DNA of 64,000 nt from Avena insularis (Eukaryota; Streptophyta; Magnoliopsida; Poales; Poaceae), in the NCBI GenBank assembly GCA_023614405.1, contig CM042693.1, forward strand, positions 154,272,731 to 154,336,730, given 5' to 3'. Positions within the stretch are counted from its first letter, which is position 1; each line of letters opens with the position of its first letter. Position numbers and translations under genes: made by a program. Under the pieces are notes generated by a model. That model saw only the letters and a program-made list of their open reading frames with translations. It ran no database searches and had not been told where the DNA came from. Shown here one piece after another: positions 1-10,357 of the stretch.

Positions 1-1027
1 CAAAATCAGTTAAAACCCAGTAATTATGAGCCACTTGCACAGGAACATCCTCACATATACCAACAGGAATAGTAGTTGACTTATTAGCCATTTGCAAAGA
101 TATATCAGTTGGTATCAACTTTTGTAGCTGAAGTCTCTTGTAGAGAGAAAAAGGCATAACACTAATTCCAGCTCCCAAATCACATAAAGCAGTTCTAACA
201 TAATTATTCTTAATAGAGCAAGGAATAGTTGGTATACCTGGATCACCGAGTTTCTTTGGAACCTTACCTTTGAAGGAATAATTAGCAAGCAAAGTAGAAA
301 TTTCCTCATTAGGAATCTTCCTTTTATTAGAGACAATATCCTTTATATACTTTGAATAAGGAGGCAACTTAATAGCATCAGTCAAAGGAATTTGCAAAAA
401 TAAAGGTTTCATCCACTCACAAAACTTGTTATAGTGTTCTTCCTCCTTTGACTTGTGTTTCTTATTTGGAAAAGGCATAGGTTTCTGTACCCAAGGTTCT
501 CTCTCACTGCCATGTTTTTTAGCAATAAAATCTTCCTTAGTGTACCTAGTATTCTTAGTGTGCTTCTCTGGTTCTTCCTCCACTTCCTCCTTATCAGGAG
601 CATCATTTTTATCATTACCACTCTCAGTTTCAGCATCAGAGACAAATATACTATTAGGATCTATAGTAGGTTTAGAGGGTTCCTCAACTATCTTATGTTT
701 CTTTTTCTTTCTCTTACGAGGACTACCACTACTTTCACCTTGTTGAGAATCCTGCTCAATTCTTTTAGGGTGTCCTTCAGGATATAAAGGATTTTGAGTA
801 GCTATACCACTCCTAGTTCTAATTCCATAAGCATGTTTATCTCCTAAGGAATTAACTAGCATATCCTTTTGTACCTTAGCAAGTTAATCAATTTGAGTTG
901 GAACCATTTGAAAGTGTTTACAAAGCATTTTAATATCATTAGCAGTTCTTTCCAAAATATCTTTCAACTCATTAATAGCTCTAGAGTTTTCCAATAAATG
1001 ATTCTGAACTTTTTTATTAAAATTACC
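1..1027 (-). pseudogene. Athila-like gag C-terminal part and protease
   Basis: The minus strand can be read as an acidic, K/E-rich gag tail, then a linker, then an aspartic-protease-like block. The block has the motif CDLGAGISVMPFSLYKRL near positions 130-185, where DLGA replaces the usual DTGA; this is known from Athila-type proteases. From about 412 the frame is open to the window edge. A stop codon near 880 separates it from the upstream gag, so the polyprotein is not intact. Shorter reading frames overlapping it on both strands are shadows. Assignment rests on motif recognition only. Confidence 0.6.
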
Positions 1028-2427
1028 TTATTTAACAATAAATGTGTCAAGTTCATCTAAGCATTGATCAGGAGGCTTACCATAGGGAATATCACCTTCA
1101 TTAAAGTGGAGAGAGTGTACCTCAATACTAGATGAGTGGAGAATTGGCTTGCATAATTCTTCTATAGGAGGCAGATTCTTCACACATTTAGCTCTAATAC
1201 CTTTATCCTTTAGACATTTCTTAGATTCCTTCATCACTTCATCATTTAATGCAATTACTCCCCTCTTCTTTGGTGTTGGTATTGGAACTGGTTCAGGCAC
1301 AACTGGTTCAGGAGTAATAGACTCAGGTGTATTTAGCTCAGTTGAAGTCCAATCATCATAATTCTTGCTTATTTTAGCAATTAATTCTTCAGCATCTGTA
1401 GGAGTTATTTTCCTGAAAACATAATCAGCAAAGCTATCTAGGTATGTCCTAGAATCATTAGTTAGTCCATTATAATAAGTATCAAGAGGCTCATTTTTAG
1501 GTAATGGACATCCAGGATGTGCATGAATCAAGGCACAGAACCTTGTCCATGACTCAGGAAATTTTTCTTCTTCTCCCTGTTTAAAATAAAAATTCTCTGC
1601 AAAGCAGCATGTCTATCACTAGGAGGAAAATATTTTTGGAAGAAAGAAGCAATCAAATAATCAGGGCTATCAATGGATCCAGGTGGTAATCTATTAAACC
1701 AAGCTTTAGCTTCCCCTTTCAGTGAAAAAGGGAATATCTTAGTAACAAAGTACTTGCGCATCTTAAAAACATCAGAGAATAAAGCACTCATAGTGGAAAG
1801 CTCATTCATATGTGCCACAGCACTCTCACTTTCAGTACCACAAAAAGGTTCTTTCTCAACAATGTCTAAATAGGATAAATCAAGAGAGAAATCATAATCT
1901 TTATCTTTAATATCTATGGGAGAAGTGGCAAACTTAGGATCAGAGGACAGTTTAGAAACAATTGTACGTTTCTCAAGGAGACTCCTAATAGCACTAGCAC
2001 CATGTGTGTTTCGGCACTCCTCAATAAATTCATCAGTCAACTCAATGTAACCATCATTAATATCATATCTCTCTCTAGACTCAGGTGAGCTAACGGGTGT
2101 AACAGTGTCTTCACTAGGAGTTTTAGTATTTCCTAGACCAGCCATAGTAGCATCTAGGATAGGACCAAATGAACCACTCGCATCAAGCACAGTAGAAGTA
2201 ACATCATGAGTATCAGAAGCAGTTTCAGATTCAGCAGTAGTAGCAGTGTGTGTAGCATGAGTATGTGGTGGTGATGTAACAAGCTTTCTTATAATGGACG
2301 GTGAATCAAGAGAAGCATAGGTGTTTAGGACTGTACCTCTTCTTGTAGTGGATGGTAAAATAGGAAACTTTCCATCATGAGACTTCCCCATGATGAAAGG
2401 AGTAGCAGTGAACAATAATAGATCCAA
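1028..2427 (-). pseudogene. Athila-like gag (frameshifted)
   Basis: Two overlapping reading frames (2427-1528 and 1531-1028) make up one gag gene broken by a frameshift near 1600. The first carries the N-terminal region and the capsid-like block (FSLKGEAKAWFNRLPPGS, then FFQKYFPPSDRH). After about 1605 its frame turns to nonsense. The correct frame resumes with an HPGCPLPKNEPLDTYYNGL block and a DSRTYLDS block, both typical of Athila gag. The product would form the particle coat. The start at 2427 lies 24 bases downstream, in the direction of transcription, from the primer site, which is normal. Confidence 0.75.
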
Positions 2428-2450
2428 GTGAACTTACAAATAAAGTTATG

Positions 2451-2469
2451 CTCCCCGGCAACGGTGCCA
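2451..2469 (-). other. Primer-binding site, tRNA-Asp type (element A0)
   Basis: On the minus strand the sequence TGGCACCGTTGCCGGGGAG follows the LTR end by eleven bases. It matches the complement of the 3' end of plant tRNA-Asp (GUC) with one mismatch (A for G at the fifth base). Such a site primes minus-strand cDNA synthesis and marks the 5' LTR side of the element. Confidence 0.8.
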
Positions 2470-2480
2470 GAAAATAGTCT

Positions 2481-4037
2481 TGATGACCCACAAGTATAGG
2501 GGATCCCAACAGTCTTCGAGGGTAGTATTATCCAATTTATTGATTCGACACAAGGGAGACAAAGAATACTTGCAAGCCTTAACAACTGAGTAGTCAATTA
2601 AGCTGCACCTGGAAATAGTTCTTGCTCACAGAAGTTTATTAGTAGAAACAGTTTTGTAGTAGCAATAGGAAAGTAACAGCAGCAAAACAGGAGCAATAGT
2701 AACATTAGTAGAAAACAATAGGATATGAGCGCGGTAGGCATAGGGATGGATGGACGGGCGTTGCATGGATGAGTCTAAACATGTAACTTCAAGATCTAGG
2801 GAAATTGCAGATAAATAAGATAAAGCATCCAAGTACTAAACAATCATAGGCATGTGCTCCATATATAGTCATGTGTGCTTGCAATGAGAACTTGCACAAC
2901 ATCTTTTGTCCTTCCAGCCCGTTGTAGTGGGGCCTCAAGGGAACTACCGGCAATTAAGGTGCTCCTTTAAATAGAGCACCGGAGCAAAGCATTAACACTC
3001 CGTGAACACACGTGATCCTCACGTCACAGCCATCCCCTTAGGCTGTCCCAATTTCTGTCACTTCAGGGCCTTTGGATCCGGACAATGATATGTGTACACA
3101 ACTTGCAGATAAGATCACAAACAATACTATCATAATGATTCAATAATAAGTTCATATCTGAGATCATGGCACTCGGGCCCTAGTGACAAGCATTAAGCAC
3201 AACAAGTTGCAACAAAGTCAAATAACACTAATAGAGATACTAGGCACCATGCCCTAACAATCTTATTCAACTACATGATATAACTCATCCAATCCCTACC
3301 ATCCCCATAGCCTACAGTGGGGATTACTCACTCATGGATGAGGGAAACATGGATGGTTGTTGGAGAGGCGTTGGTGATGACGATGATCCTCTCCAAATTC
3401 CTTGTCCCGACAGGGTGCCAGAACGGAGTTTCTGGTTCCGAATCGCGGTTTCTGGTGGTAGCGGCGTAGCATAACTCTTTCTAGAAAAACGTCGAAATCC
3501 CCTCGGTTTTTAGGTCAAGAGGCATATAATTGGCGAAGAGGGAGGCCGAGGGGGTGCCCAGGAAGAGCTTCAGATCCACCCGATCTAGGGATGATGGTGG
3601 TGGCGGCTATGGACTATTTCATGGAGATCTGATCGGTTACTTAGGGTTGTGGAATCGGGGGCTTCTTATAGGCGAAGGGGGAGACCAAGGGGGTTCCCGA
3701 GGCATCCGCACCCTTCCCCCAGGCGTGGGCCAGGCCTGGCCGAACGGCCAGGGGTGTGGGCCCCTCACGGCCCTCCTCCGTCTCGTCTTCTGGCTCTGTG
3801 TTCTCATCGGTGAAATATTGACTTTGGCTTTTGTCTCGTCCAATTCCGAGAATATTCATTTTCTTGCTTTTCTAGAACCAAAAACAATAGAAAACAGGCA
3901 ACTGGCACTGTGGCATATTGTCAATAGTTTAGTCCCAGAAAACGTATAAAAATACCTCGAAGTGTAGACAAAGCAAAGCAATGTGGATACTAAACAAGCA
4001 TGAAACAACAAAAATTATAGATACATTTATGACGTAT
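2481..4037 (-). repeat. 5' LTR of Athila-like element A0
   Basis: The LTR reads from the junction at 4037 to 2481 on the minus strand. It ends in CATCA just before the primer site, as do the related LTRs at 15478 and 18954. Its first bases are ATACGTC, so the expected leading TG is missing. Length is about 1.56 kb. The region 3530-3950 contains GC-rich frames that are not genes. Confidence 0.75.
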
Positions 4038-4042
4038 ACGTC
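4031..4042. repeat. Perfect 12-bp palindrome at a head-to-head LTR junction
   Basis: GACGTATACGTC is the exact point where the minus-strand LTR of A0 meets the plus-strand LTR1. Both LTRs start at ATACGTC, sharing the central AT, and both lack the terminal TG. The flanking 400 bases on each side form a long imperfect inverted repeat. Confidence 0.85.
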
Positions 4043-4437
4043 GGAAACGTATCTATAATTTTTGATGCTCCATGCTTGTTTAGTATCTACTTTGCTTTGC
4101 TTTGTCTACACTTTGTGGTGTTTTTATATCTTTTCTGGAACTAACCTATTAACAAGATGCCATAGTGCCAGTTGCCTGTTTTCTTCTGTTTTTTGGTTCC
4201 AGAAGGACAGAAAATCAATATTCTCGGAATTGGACAGGACAAAATCCAAAGTTATTATTTTTCTCGGAGAAACACGGAACCACGAAGCAGAGCCGGAGGG
4301 GGGCCACAGGGTGGCTGCACCCCCTAGGCGCGGGCAAGCCCTGGAGGGGGTGTGGGCCCCCTGGACCCCCACCGACCTTGATTCCTACGCCTATAAGAAG
4401 CCTCCGACCCAAAAGCCCTAAGGCATCTAGAAGAAAT

Positions 4438-7400
4438 TGTAGAGGGAGTGTCCCAACCTTTATTAACATAAGGTGGTGTCCCCTGTGTTTACAATGCTAG
4501 TCCTTGGATCAATAGCTAGCATCCACAGTTAAGATGTAATATCAAGAAACAAAGGTCATAATATAACTTTATAACCAGGAATAACATAATTTTATTACAT
4601 CTTTACATAGCTCATTTGGCTATTACATTACATTGCAGCGGAATAACTATAAGCATGGGGTCCTTCATCTTCAAAGTGCCACAGGCAGATGTTGGTTGTA
4701 GACTTTGTAATCCTAATCAATCATTCTTCACTAAAATCAATCAAACCTGCAACATTACAAGTTACAGCCACAAGGGTCAATACTTTGGAATAGTATTGGA
4801 AAGTTTCACCTCTATGTTGAATATAAGTGGATCCTATCATTACATGCATTTTTGGCTATGTAGGGTTTAAGGCTCATTTGCATAAAGCAATAATTTATAC
4901 TATCATTCAAAATGGTTTTAACTTTGATCAAATCTTTGAAAATCCCTTGGCAAAGCCCAAGTGTTTAAGTTGTTAACAAAATCTCCTTGCACACCTTGGT
5001 AACCCCAAGTGCATCAAGTTTTCAACAAAATCTCTTGAGCTCCTTGGTAACCCCAAGTGCATCAAGTTTTATCAAATCTCTTGAGCTCCTTGGTAACCCC
5101 AAGTGCATCAAGTTTTACCAAATATCTTGAGCTCCTTGGTACCCCCAAGTGCATCAAGTTTTTGTTTTAGAAATTGGAATGTCGAGATTTCCCGTAGCTT
5201 CAAACTTTAGTTGCTCAGTATTGTCCATAACCGGGGACATGGCTAAGTACTTAGATTTTATTATCTTCTGCAGAAGTTGCACACTTTACCCACATGTCAC
5301 AATCCCATCTTTGTGCCACCAGTGGCCACTAGATTAGTGCTCACCAAGATGGAGTACTAGCAGATTGAGAATGTGACGAAGTCTTTCCAGAGGGTCCTCC
5401 CATACACCATTGCTAGCTTGTCTTCAGCACCCATGTAGGATTCCAGGTCCCCATGTCCGATGGCTGAAGACAATGCATGGGTCTTCCCAATGTAGTTGAC
5501 TAAGCCAGAGCCATAATAGCATGTGGTTGCACACGAAAGCCACAATTGGAGAAACATGTTCAATCTCTAAGTTTCCTGGGTGGTTTCCTTTGGAGCACAA
5601 CACAAAGAGATTGCCATAGACATGGTTCCTTTTGTTGTCACCTTCTCCAAACCTCAAAGTATCCTTGGCCACCCAGGTGGTTCATTGAGTCCTTGTTTTA
5701 TTATATAAAATCACAAGTCCTTTTCTCAACTTCATAAAACTCAACATGTATCTCTTTTCAAAATATGGCATGGCTAAGAATGTAACAACTACATTGTTTT
5801 CACTAAGGAATGTACATGGTATCCTACTAGGATTTAGCATAGCATAAGTATAAAATTATTTTCATGCATGTTTCAAAATCCACTAAGTATAATGAAAATA
5901 GTAGGACTTTAGATGATAGTGTAACTTGCCTTTTTGGTAGGGAATGTTGGTTCACTCCTTGATCTTGCTAGTCTCACACTTTTCTAACTTCACTACAATC
6001 AATCAAGCAAACACAATATCAACTAGCATTCCAAACCAATAATCAATCAACAATTCACACACATAAAACAATGGAATCTAGGTCATGCATGTAAGCATGC
6101 AAAAAGATAGTTTTATTTGCAAGGATGGTTTCCACTAGGCTTCTAAACTTTGTAAGGTTCAAAGTGGTCATTTTCCAAAGTGGCAAAGTCATTTGCAAAA
6201 GGGTTTTATCCATAAACCATTTTCAAATCCATTCAACATTTTATGTGGTGAAAAACATTTTTATCAAAGCAAAACTTTTAAGTCTTTCACCAAAAGAGTT
6301 GCTAATTCACAAACTTGGTGTTTTGGGTCAGTAGGTTTGGTCCAAAACATTTTCCCAAAGTTTTTAATCCAAAATTAATTTCATAGCCAAACCATTATTT
6401 TTAATTGGCTAGAAATGGGCTAAATCAAGTTTTTCCATCCTAAATTTTACCAAATTCATTTTCAAAACCATGGGTTGGTTCCTAGGGTCAGTAAGTTCAT
6501 CACAAACTAATTTGCCAAGGTTTCATCCTCAAAAACATTTTTGAATCATTTTTCTAATCTAAACAAGCATCCAAAAGTTTCTGCAAAAACAAACAATCTA
6601 ACAGATACTATTTGTTAAACAAAAGGTATGGTTGGCTAGGGCTTTCCCCACTGATTCCAATGATATCAAATTTGCAATTTTTGGACGTGTGGATCAAAAG
6701 TTACAGGGTTTTCAAATTGCAACTCAAATCTGTTTTAAAACAAATCTGGCCACGCGTCACAACGTCACTGGCTGGTACCGGTTCGGGTGGATCGCGTGCT
6801 ATAGACCGTAGGATCTAATTTAGATCGAGCAGCGCAGAGGCATACGATACCTGTTCGCTTATATTCTATCACAGCCATACGATCTAGATCTAACGGATGC
6901 TAACAACAGACCACTAACTGGCGGCGCGACGACGGTTGCGCGCGGCGGCGGTGCTCTGGCTACGGCGTAACAGCGAGAATAGGAAGCGAGAGGAGTAGGG
7001 GAGATGCTCACCAGACTCGCGAGGACGTGGCGATGCTTGGCGTGTGGTCGGCATGGCAAGGGGCGCTCTGGGTCTGCAGTAATTCCTCGCCAGAGTTCCT
7101 GCTGGCGTCGGTTGCGCGTGGTCGTGGTCGAGGGCGAGGCTGTGGAGCACGAGAAGGCAAACCGAAGGTATGGTTAGGTGCAGGAGATCCTGGAGATGAC
7201 GCGAGCGTGAAGGAGAAGGCTTGGGGCGGTCTGGACTTACCGGAGGAGCTCGACGGAGATGAGACAGACGGCGGCGACGCTCTGTGTCGTGCCTGTCGAC
7301 GCTAGGGGACGCGCGCGGCAGAACGGAGAGTACAGAGAGATGTGTCTGGGAGTGGGGAGTCTGCTTGCGTGTTCAGGGAGGCACGGGGTGATGAAGCTCG

Positions 7401-8546
7401 GCTGGAATTGGAGGAGGAAGCTCGTCGGAGACAGAGGTGCTCGGGGAAGAATTGGGGTGGCCTGGGGGCGTGTTGAGATGGGGCGACAGAGGGGAAATGG
7501 AGAGGAGAAACAGGCGTTTTAACGTGCATGGTCAAGGGGCCGTTTAATGGCGTGGTTAACGCGTATTACGCCAGACTTATTTTGCCTGCAACGGCCGGCG
7601 AGGGGGAAGGCGCTGTCACCGTGGGTAAGAACGGTGAATAGGAGGAGGTGGGGTCGGCTGGTCAGCGGGAAAGGGAGTGAGGGGAGGGTCCACCAGTCAT
7701 TCGCTGCGCGGGACAGAAAACGAGTGTGAAGCGTTTTTCTTCGGGGAGGGGGAGCTGGGCTGGTTTGTTGGGCTTCTTGGGCTTGGCCAGTTGGGCTGAG
7801 TCCGGCTTCTATTTTTTCTTCCTGAATCCTTTTTCTTTTTCTATTTCCTATTTCTGTTTTAAAATTTCAAATATCCAAACACTACTCAAATCAATTCAAA
7901 CAATCACCAAACTTTGCAACTATGGATTTGGTTCTGTTCAGTAACATAAACCAAAATTCCAAAACCTAAATAATAATTTTAGTAATAGGGTCCATTATTT
8001 ACTAAATAAGTAGACCTTGTTTCAAAATAGATTTTGTTTTTAATCCAAACTCCATTTTGAAAACTAAAAACCAAATCAGTAGGTTTTGTTTGAGAATATA
8101 AAATACTTGGAAAACTTATTTTAAATAAGTAAATAAGTTTTGATGTTTTGGAAATAGTAAAACCTCTATTAGTAAAACTTGGATATTAAATCCTTATTAT
8201 TTTATTTGAAAAGCCTTTACTATCAAAATAAAATGTTTTATTTCAAAAGCTTGGCCAAGGTTTAATTTGGCTCTTTAAAATAATCTTTATTTATAAATCC
8301 ACCTTTTCTTTTGGAAAACCAAATCCTTTTATTTTAAAAGATCCAAAATAGTAATTTTAAATTTTTTTATTTCTTTTAATAAATGTTTTATCTTTTTAAA
8401 TCCCTTTAGGATTTAATTTGATCCAACTTGGTTTGAAGTTCCAATTGGATTCAAAAAGCTTCTTCTCACTCTGAAAATCAAACAAGGTTTTATTTTATTC
8501 ATTTATTTTTCACATTACAAGATTTGGAAAATCTTGGGATGTGACA
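4438..8546 (-). repeat. 3' LTR of element B
   Basis: On the minus strand it starts TGTCACATCCCAAG and ends in ACTCCCTCTACA. Its middle (about 6880-7720) is GC-rich and probably holds the promoter and leader; the flanks are AT-rich. Short frames in it are chance frames: they occur in both LTR copies and show no domain. Confidence 0.92.
4994..5165. repeat. 46-48-bp tandem repeat, about 3.7 copies, in B LTR
   Basis: Units begin CCTTGGTAACCCCAAGTG at 4994, 5042 and 5088, with a variant unit at 5134. The same array is at 10914-11086 in the other LTR. The solo LTR of the same family at 52557 has only one degenerate unit near 53060. Confidence 0.85.
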
Positions 8547-8563
8547 GGCTACCACCCTTAAAA
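8547..8563 (-). other. Polypurine tract of element B
   Basis: On the minus strand, TTTTAAGGGTGGTAGCC directly precedes the 3' LTR start (TGTCACATCC). It primes plus-strand DNA synthesis and fixes the orientation of B. Confidence 0.75.
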
Positions 8564-8736
8564 TAAATCTCGTCCCGAGATTTGGGAAGGCTAGGGTTAC
8601 AAGTAGGCCCAAAACAACTAGGGTACTACCACCCTTAAAAATTTTCAAACAAAAATTACATAATGTCCTTCTTGGGATCCTGGGGAGGCTTCTCTAGGTA
8701 AACATTTGCATTGTGTCCTTGGTTTCCATACTTGAC

Positions 8737-9627
8737 TCATGGGCCAAGGTTGAGTTTCTCCATAGGCTTGTTCAACTTGTTCTTCATCTTTTCTAGACAA
8801 TTGCTTGCATAATGTCCTGGGTTCTTGCAATTGAAACAGTGGATATCCTTGAGTTCTTTACGTGGCTCTTGTGGACAAGTTGCTACATAATGGCCTAGCT
8901 CTTTGCAGTTGTTGCACACTACTTGGCCAATCTCCTTATTATTCGGGTTCTCTGGGCATTCACCGGAATAGTGTCCCATTTCCTTACATTTATGACATTG
9001 CACATGGCTTTTGTCCTTCTTTTGCTTCTTGGGTTTCTTTTGTCCTTTGAACTGGGTTGTCTTGTTTGGTGGTATAAGTGGTCCTTTTCCTTTGTCATCA
9101 ACCTTCTTGGTAGACTTGGATCCTTCTTGTTTCCTTTGTTCCACAATGGAGTAGATGGGGCATTGGATAGGGACATGGTTGTTTCCTTCACATAGGTAGC
9201 AAGTAGCTTGAGAAGTGGGACATTGTCCAACATGATGTTTCTCTTCACAGTTGGGGCATTGATTTCCATGCTCCTTGGAAGTATGGTCCTTGTCTCCACA
9301 AATAGTGCAAGCTGGGGCTCCATCTAGAATAATATTTCTATCATCCTTGTTGTCACAAACTTTCTTGGAATAGTTTTCTTCCATTTTGATCATTTGATCA
9401 GTCACCTTAAGCATCAGTTGGCCTTGTGTTTCCAAAAATCCTTGCAGGGTTGGATCTTCTCCACTAGTGTTAGCTATGAATTGAGCTGTCACTTGGTTCA
9501 ACTGGTGTTGGGTTGCTATGAGCTCTTTCATGCTGTCCTCTTGGTTGGTGTTGGTGTCATCAACCTTGATGTTGGAGTCTCTTGGAGTAGTCATCTGTTT
9601 GGGTTGAAGGAAGATTAGAATAGGCAA
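8737..9627 (-). CDS. Multi-zinc-knuckle nucleic-acid-binding protein (gag-like, no capsid)
   Basis: The frame has 296 codons; the ATG at 9594 (MTTPRDSN, residue 12) is an equally likely start. Residues 33-90 are polar and may form a helix. Six zinc knuckles follow: 107-120 (last ligand His instead of Cys), 124-136 (Cys-x2-Cys-x4-His-x3-Cys) and strict CCHC at 143-156, 211-224, 238-251 and 264-277. A Lys-rich linker (about 168-207) separates the first three from the last three. CCHC knuckles bind single-stranded nucleic acid, as in retroviral nucleocapsid. The protein therefore probably binds the element RNA, but no capsid, protease or RT is seen. The stop at 8737-8739 falls on the first Cys position of a seventh knuckle, whose remains read on to a TAA at 8656-8658. 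It is the only clear gene of element B. Confidence 0.8.
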   Translation of the reverse strand: MPILIFLQPKQMTTPRDSNIKVDDTNTNQEDSMKELIATQHQLNQVTAQFIANTSGEDPTLQGFLETQGQLMLKVTDQMIKMEENYSKKVCDNKDDRNIILDGAPACTICGDKDHTSKEHGNQCPNCEEKHHVGQCPTSQATCYLCEGNNHVPIQCPIYSIVEQRKQEGSKSTKKVDDKGKGPLIPPNKTTQFKGQKKPKKQKKDKSHVQCHKCKEMGHYSGECPENPNNKEIGQVVCNNCKELGHYVATCPQEPRKELKDIHCFNCKNPGHYASNCLEKMKNKLNKPMEKLNLGP

Positions 9628-10031
9628 GATAGTTCTAGGAAATCAATTCTAATCACACACATCACAATTCACACAAGCAATGTGCTTGCAATCACAAACA
9701 AAACATTTCACTCAAACACAAAGTTCAAGCACACACTTAGGCAACAAAATATTTTTGTTACACCACATAAGTTGGTGTGGTTGGCTTAACTATAATATGT
9801 TGGTCCATCTATAGGGTTTACTTGTGATCTTTCCATCCTTCTTTGGTTGATTCTTCTTTACATGAGATCATGGTTTCCTTGGGAAAAACATCCTTGGTTG
9901 CCTTGACTTCTAGTGAAGTGATCTCCTTCTAACTTTTGCATTCCTTCAGTCTCTAAATCTTGAGCAAGATTTCCTTGTCTCACATGTAGTCCTTAGTGAT
10001 ATCCAAGTTGGAAGTCCTTGGTGAACATACT

Positions 10032-10140
10032 GAAGATGTTGAAGTCATTAGAGTTGAAGAAGTTGAAGTCATTAGAGTTGAAGAAGTTGAAGTCATTAGA
10101 GTTGAAAAAGTTGAAGTCATTAGAGTTGAAAGTGTTGAGG
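10032..10140. repeat. 24-bp minisatellite in B leader
   Basis: Four nearly exact copies of the unit GAAGAAGTTGAAGTCATTAG plus AGTT start at 10032, 10056, 10080 and 10104, and a partial fifth follows. It lies between the primer site and the zinc-knuckle gene, so it is in the 5' leader of the element RNA. Both strands are open across it because 24 is divisible by three; I do not take these frames as genes. Confidence 0.9.
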
Positions 10141-10343
10141 GAGTCCTTTGCACATGGTGTAGTCTTGGGCCATGGAGTAGGTTTCCATCAAGCTTGAAGT
10201 AGAAGAGATGTAGAGTTGAAACCAAAATGGTTGAGGAAAGAGTTTACAAGTTTCTTTGTAAATAAGTTTTGGAACAAATACAACTCCTATTTTCTAAGGG
10301 TTTTGTTCAATCCTAGGTTTACAAATCCTACAGGCAACACAAT

Positions 10344-10355
10344 GCTCTGATACCA
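10344..10355 (-). other. Primer-binding site, initiator tRNA-Met (element B)
   Basis: On the minus strand TGGTATCAGAGC lies two bases after the 5' LTR end. It is an exact complement to the 3' end of plant initiator tRNA-Met, the usual primer of copia and chromovirus elements. Confidence 0.9.
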
Positions 10356-10357
10356 TC

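Larger units (their letters stand above)
1..4037 (-). mobile_element. Athila-like Ty3 retrotransposon A0 (5' LTR, gag, protease; cut by window edge)
   Basis: Reading leftwards on the minus strand there is a 5' LTR (2481-4037), a tRNA-Asp-type primer site (2451-2469), gag, and the start of an aspartic protease that runs off position 1. The gag has an LKGEAKAWFNRLPPGS block, as in Athila-lineage elements. RT, integrase and the 3' LTR would lie left of the window. The gag frame is broken, so this copy is not functional. The LTR is about 85% similar by eye to the plus-strand LTRs at 4036, 17420 and 22460 over its first 200 bases. It diverges from them towards its 3' end, so it is a related subfamily rather than the same family. 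Confidence 0.8.

Noticed and set aside
4985..5165. Repeat array considered as a CRISPR
   Set aside because: Head-to-tail units of 46-48 bp without unique spacers, inside a plant LTR; no cas genes.
6859..7535. Several Arg/Ala/Pro-rich frames on both strands
   Set aside because: Open frames are expected by chance in GC-rich DNA. They sit in the LTR of B, lack domains and differ between the two LTRs by frameshifts.
9996..10225. Repetitive proteins (VEVIRVEEVE or TLMTSTSS repeats) on both strands
   Set aside because: They are translations of the 24-bp minisatellite. Openness on both strands follows from the unit length.
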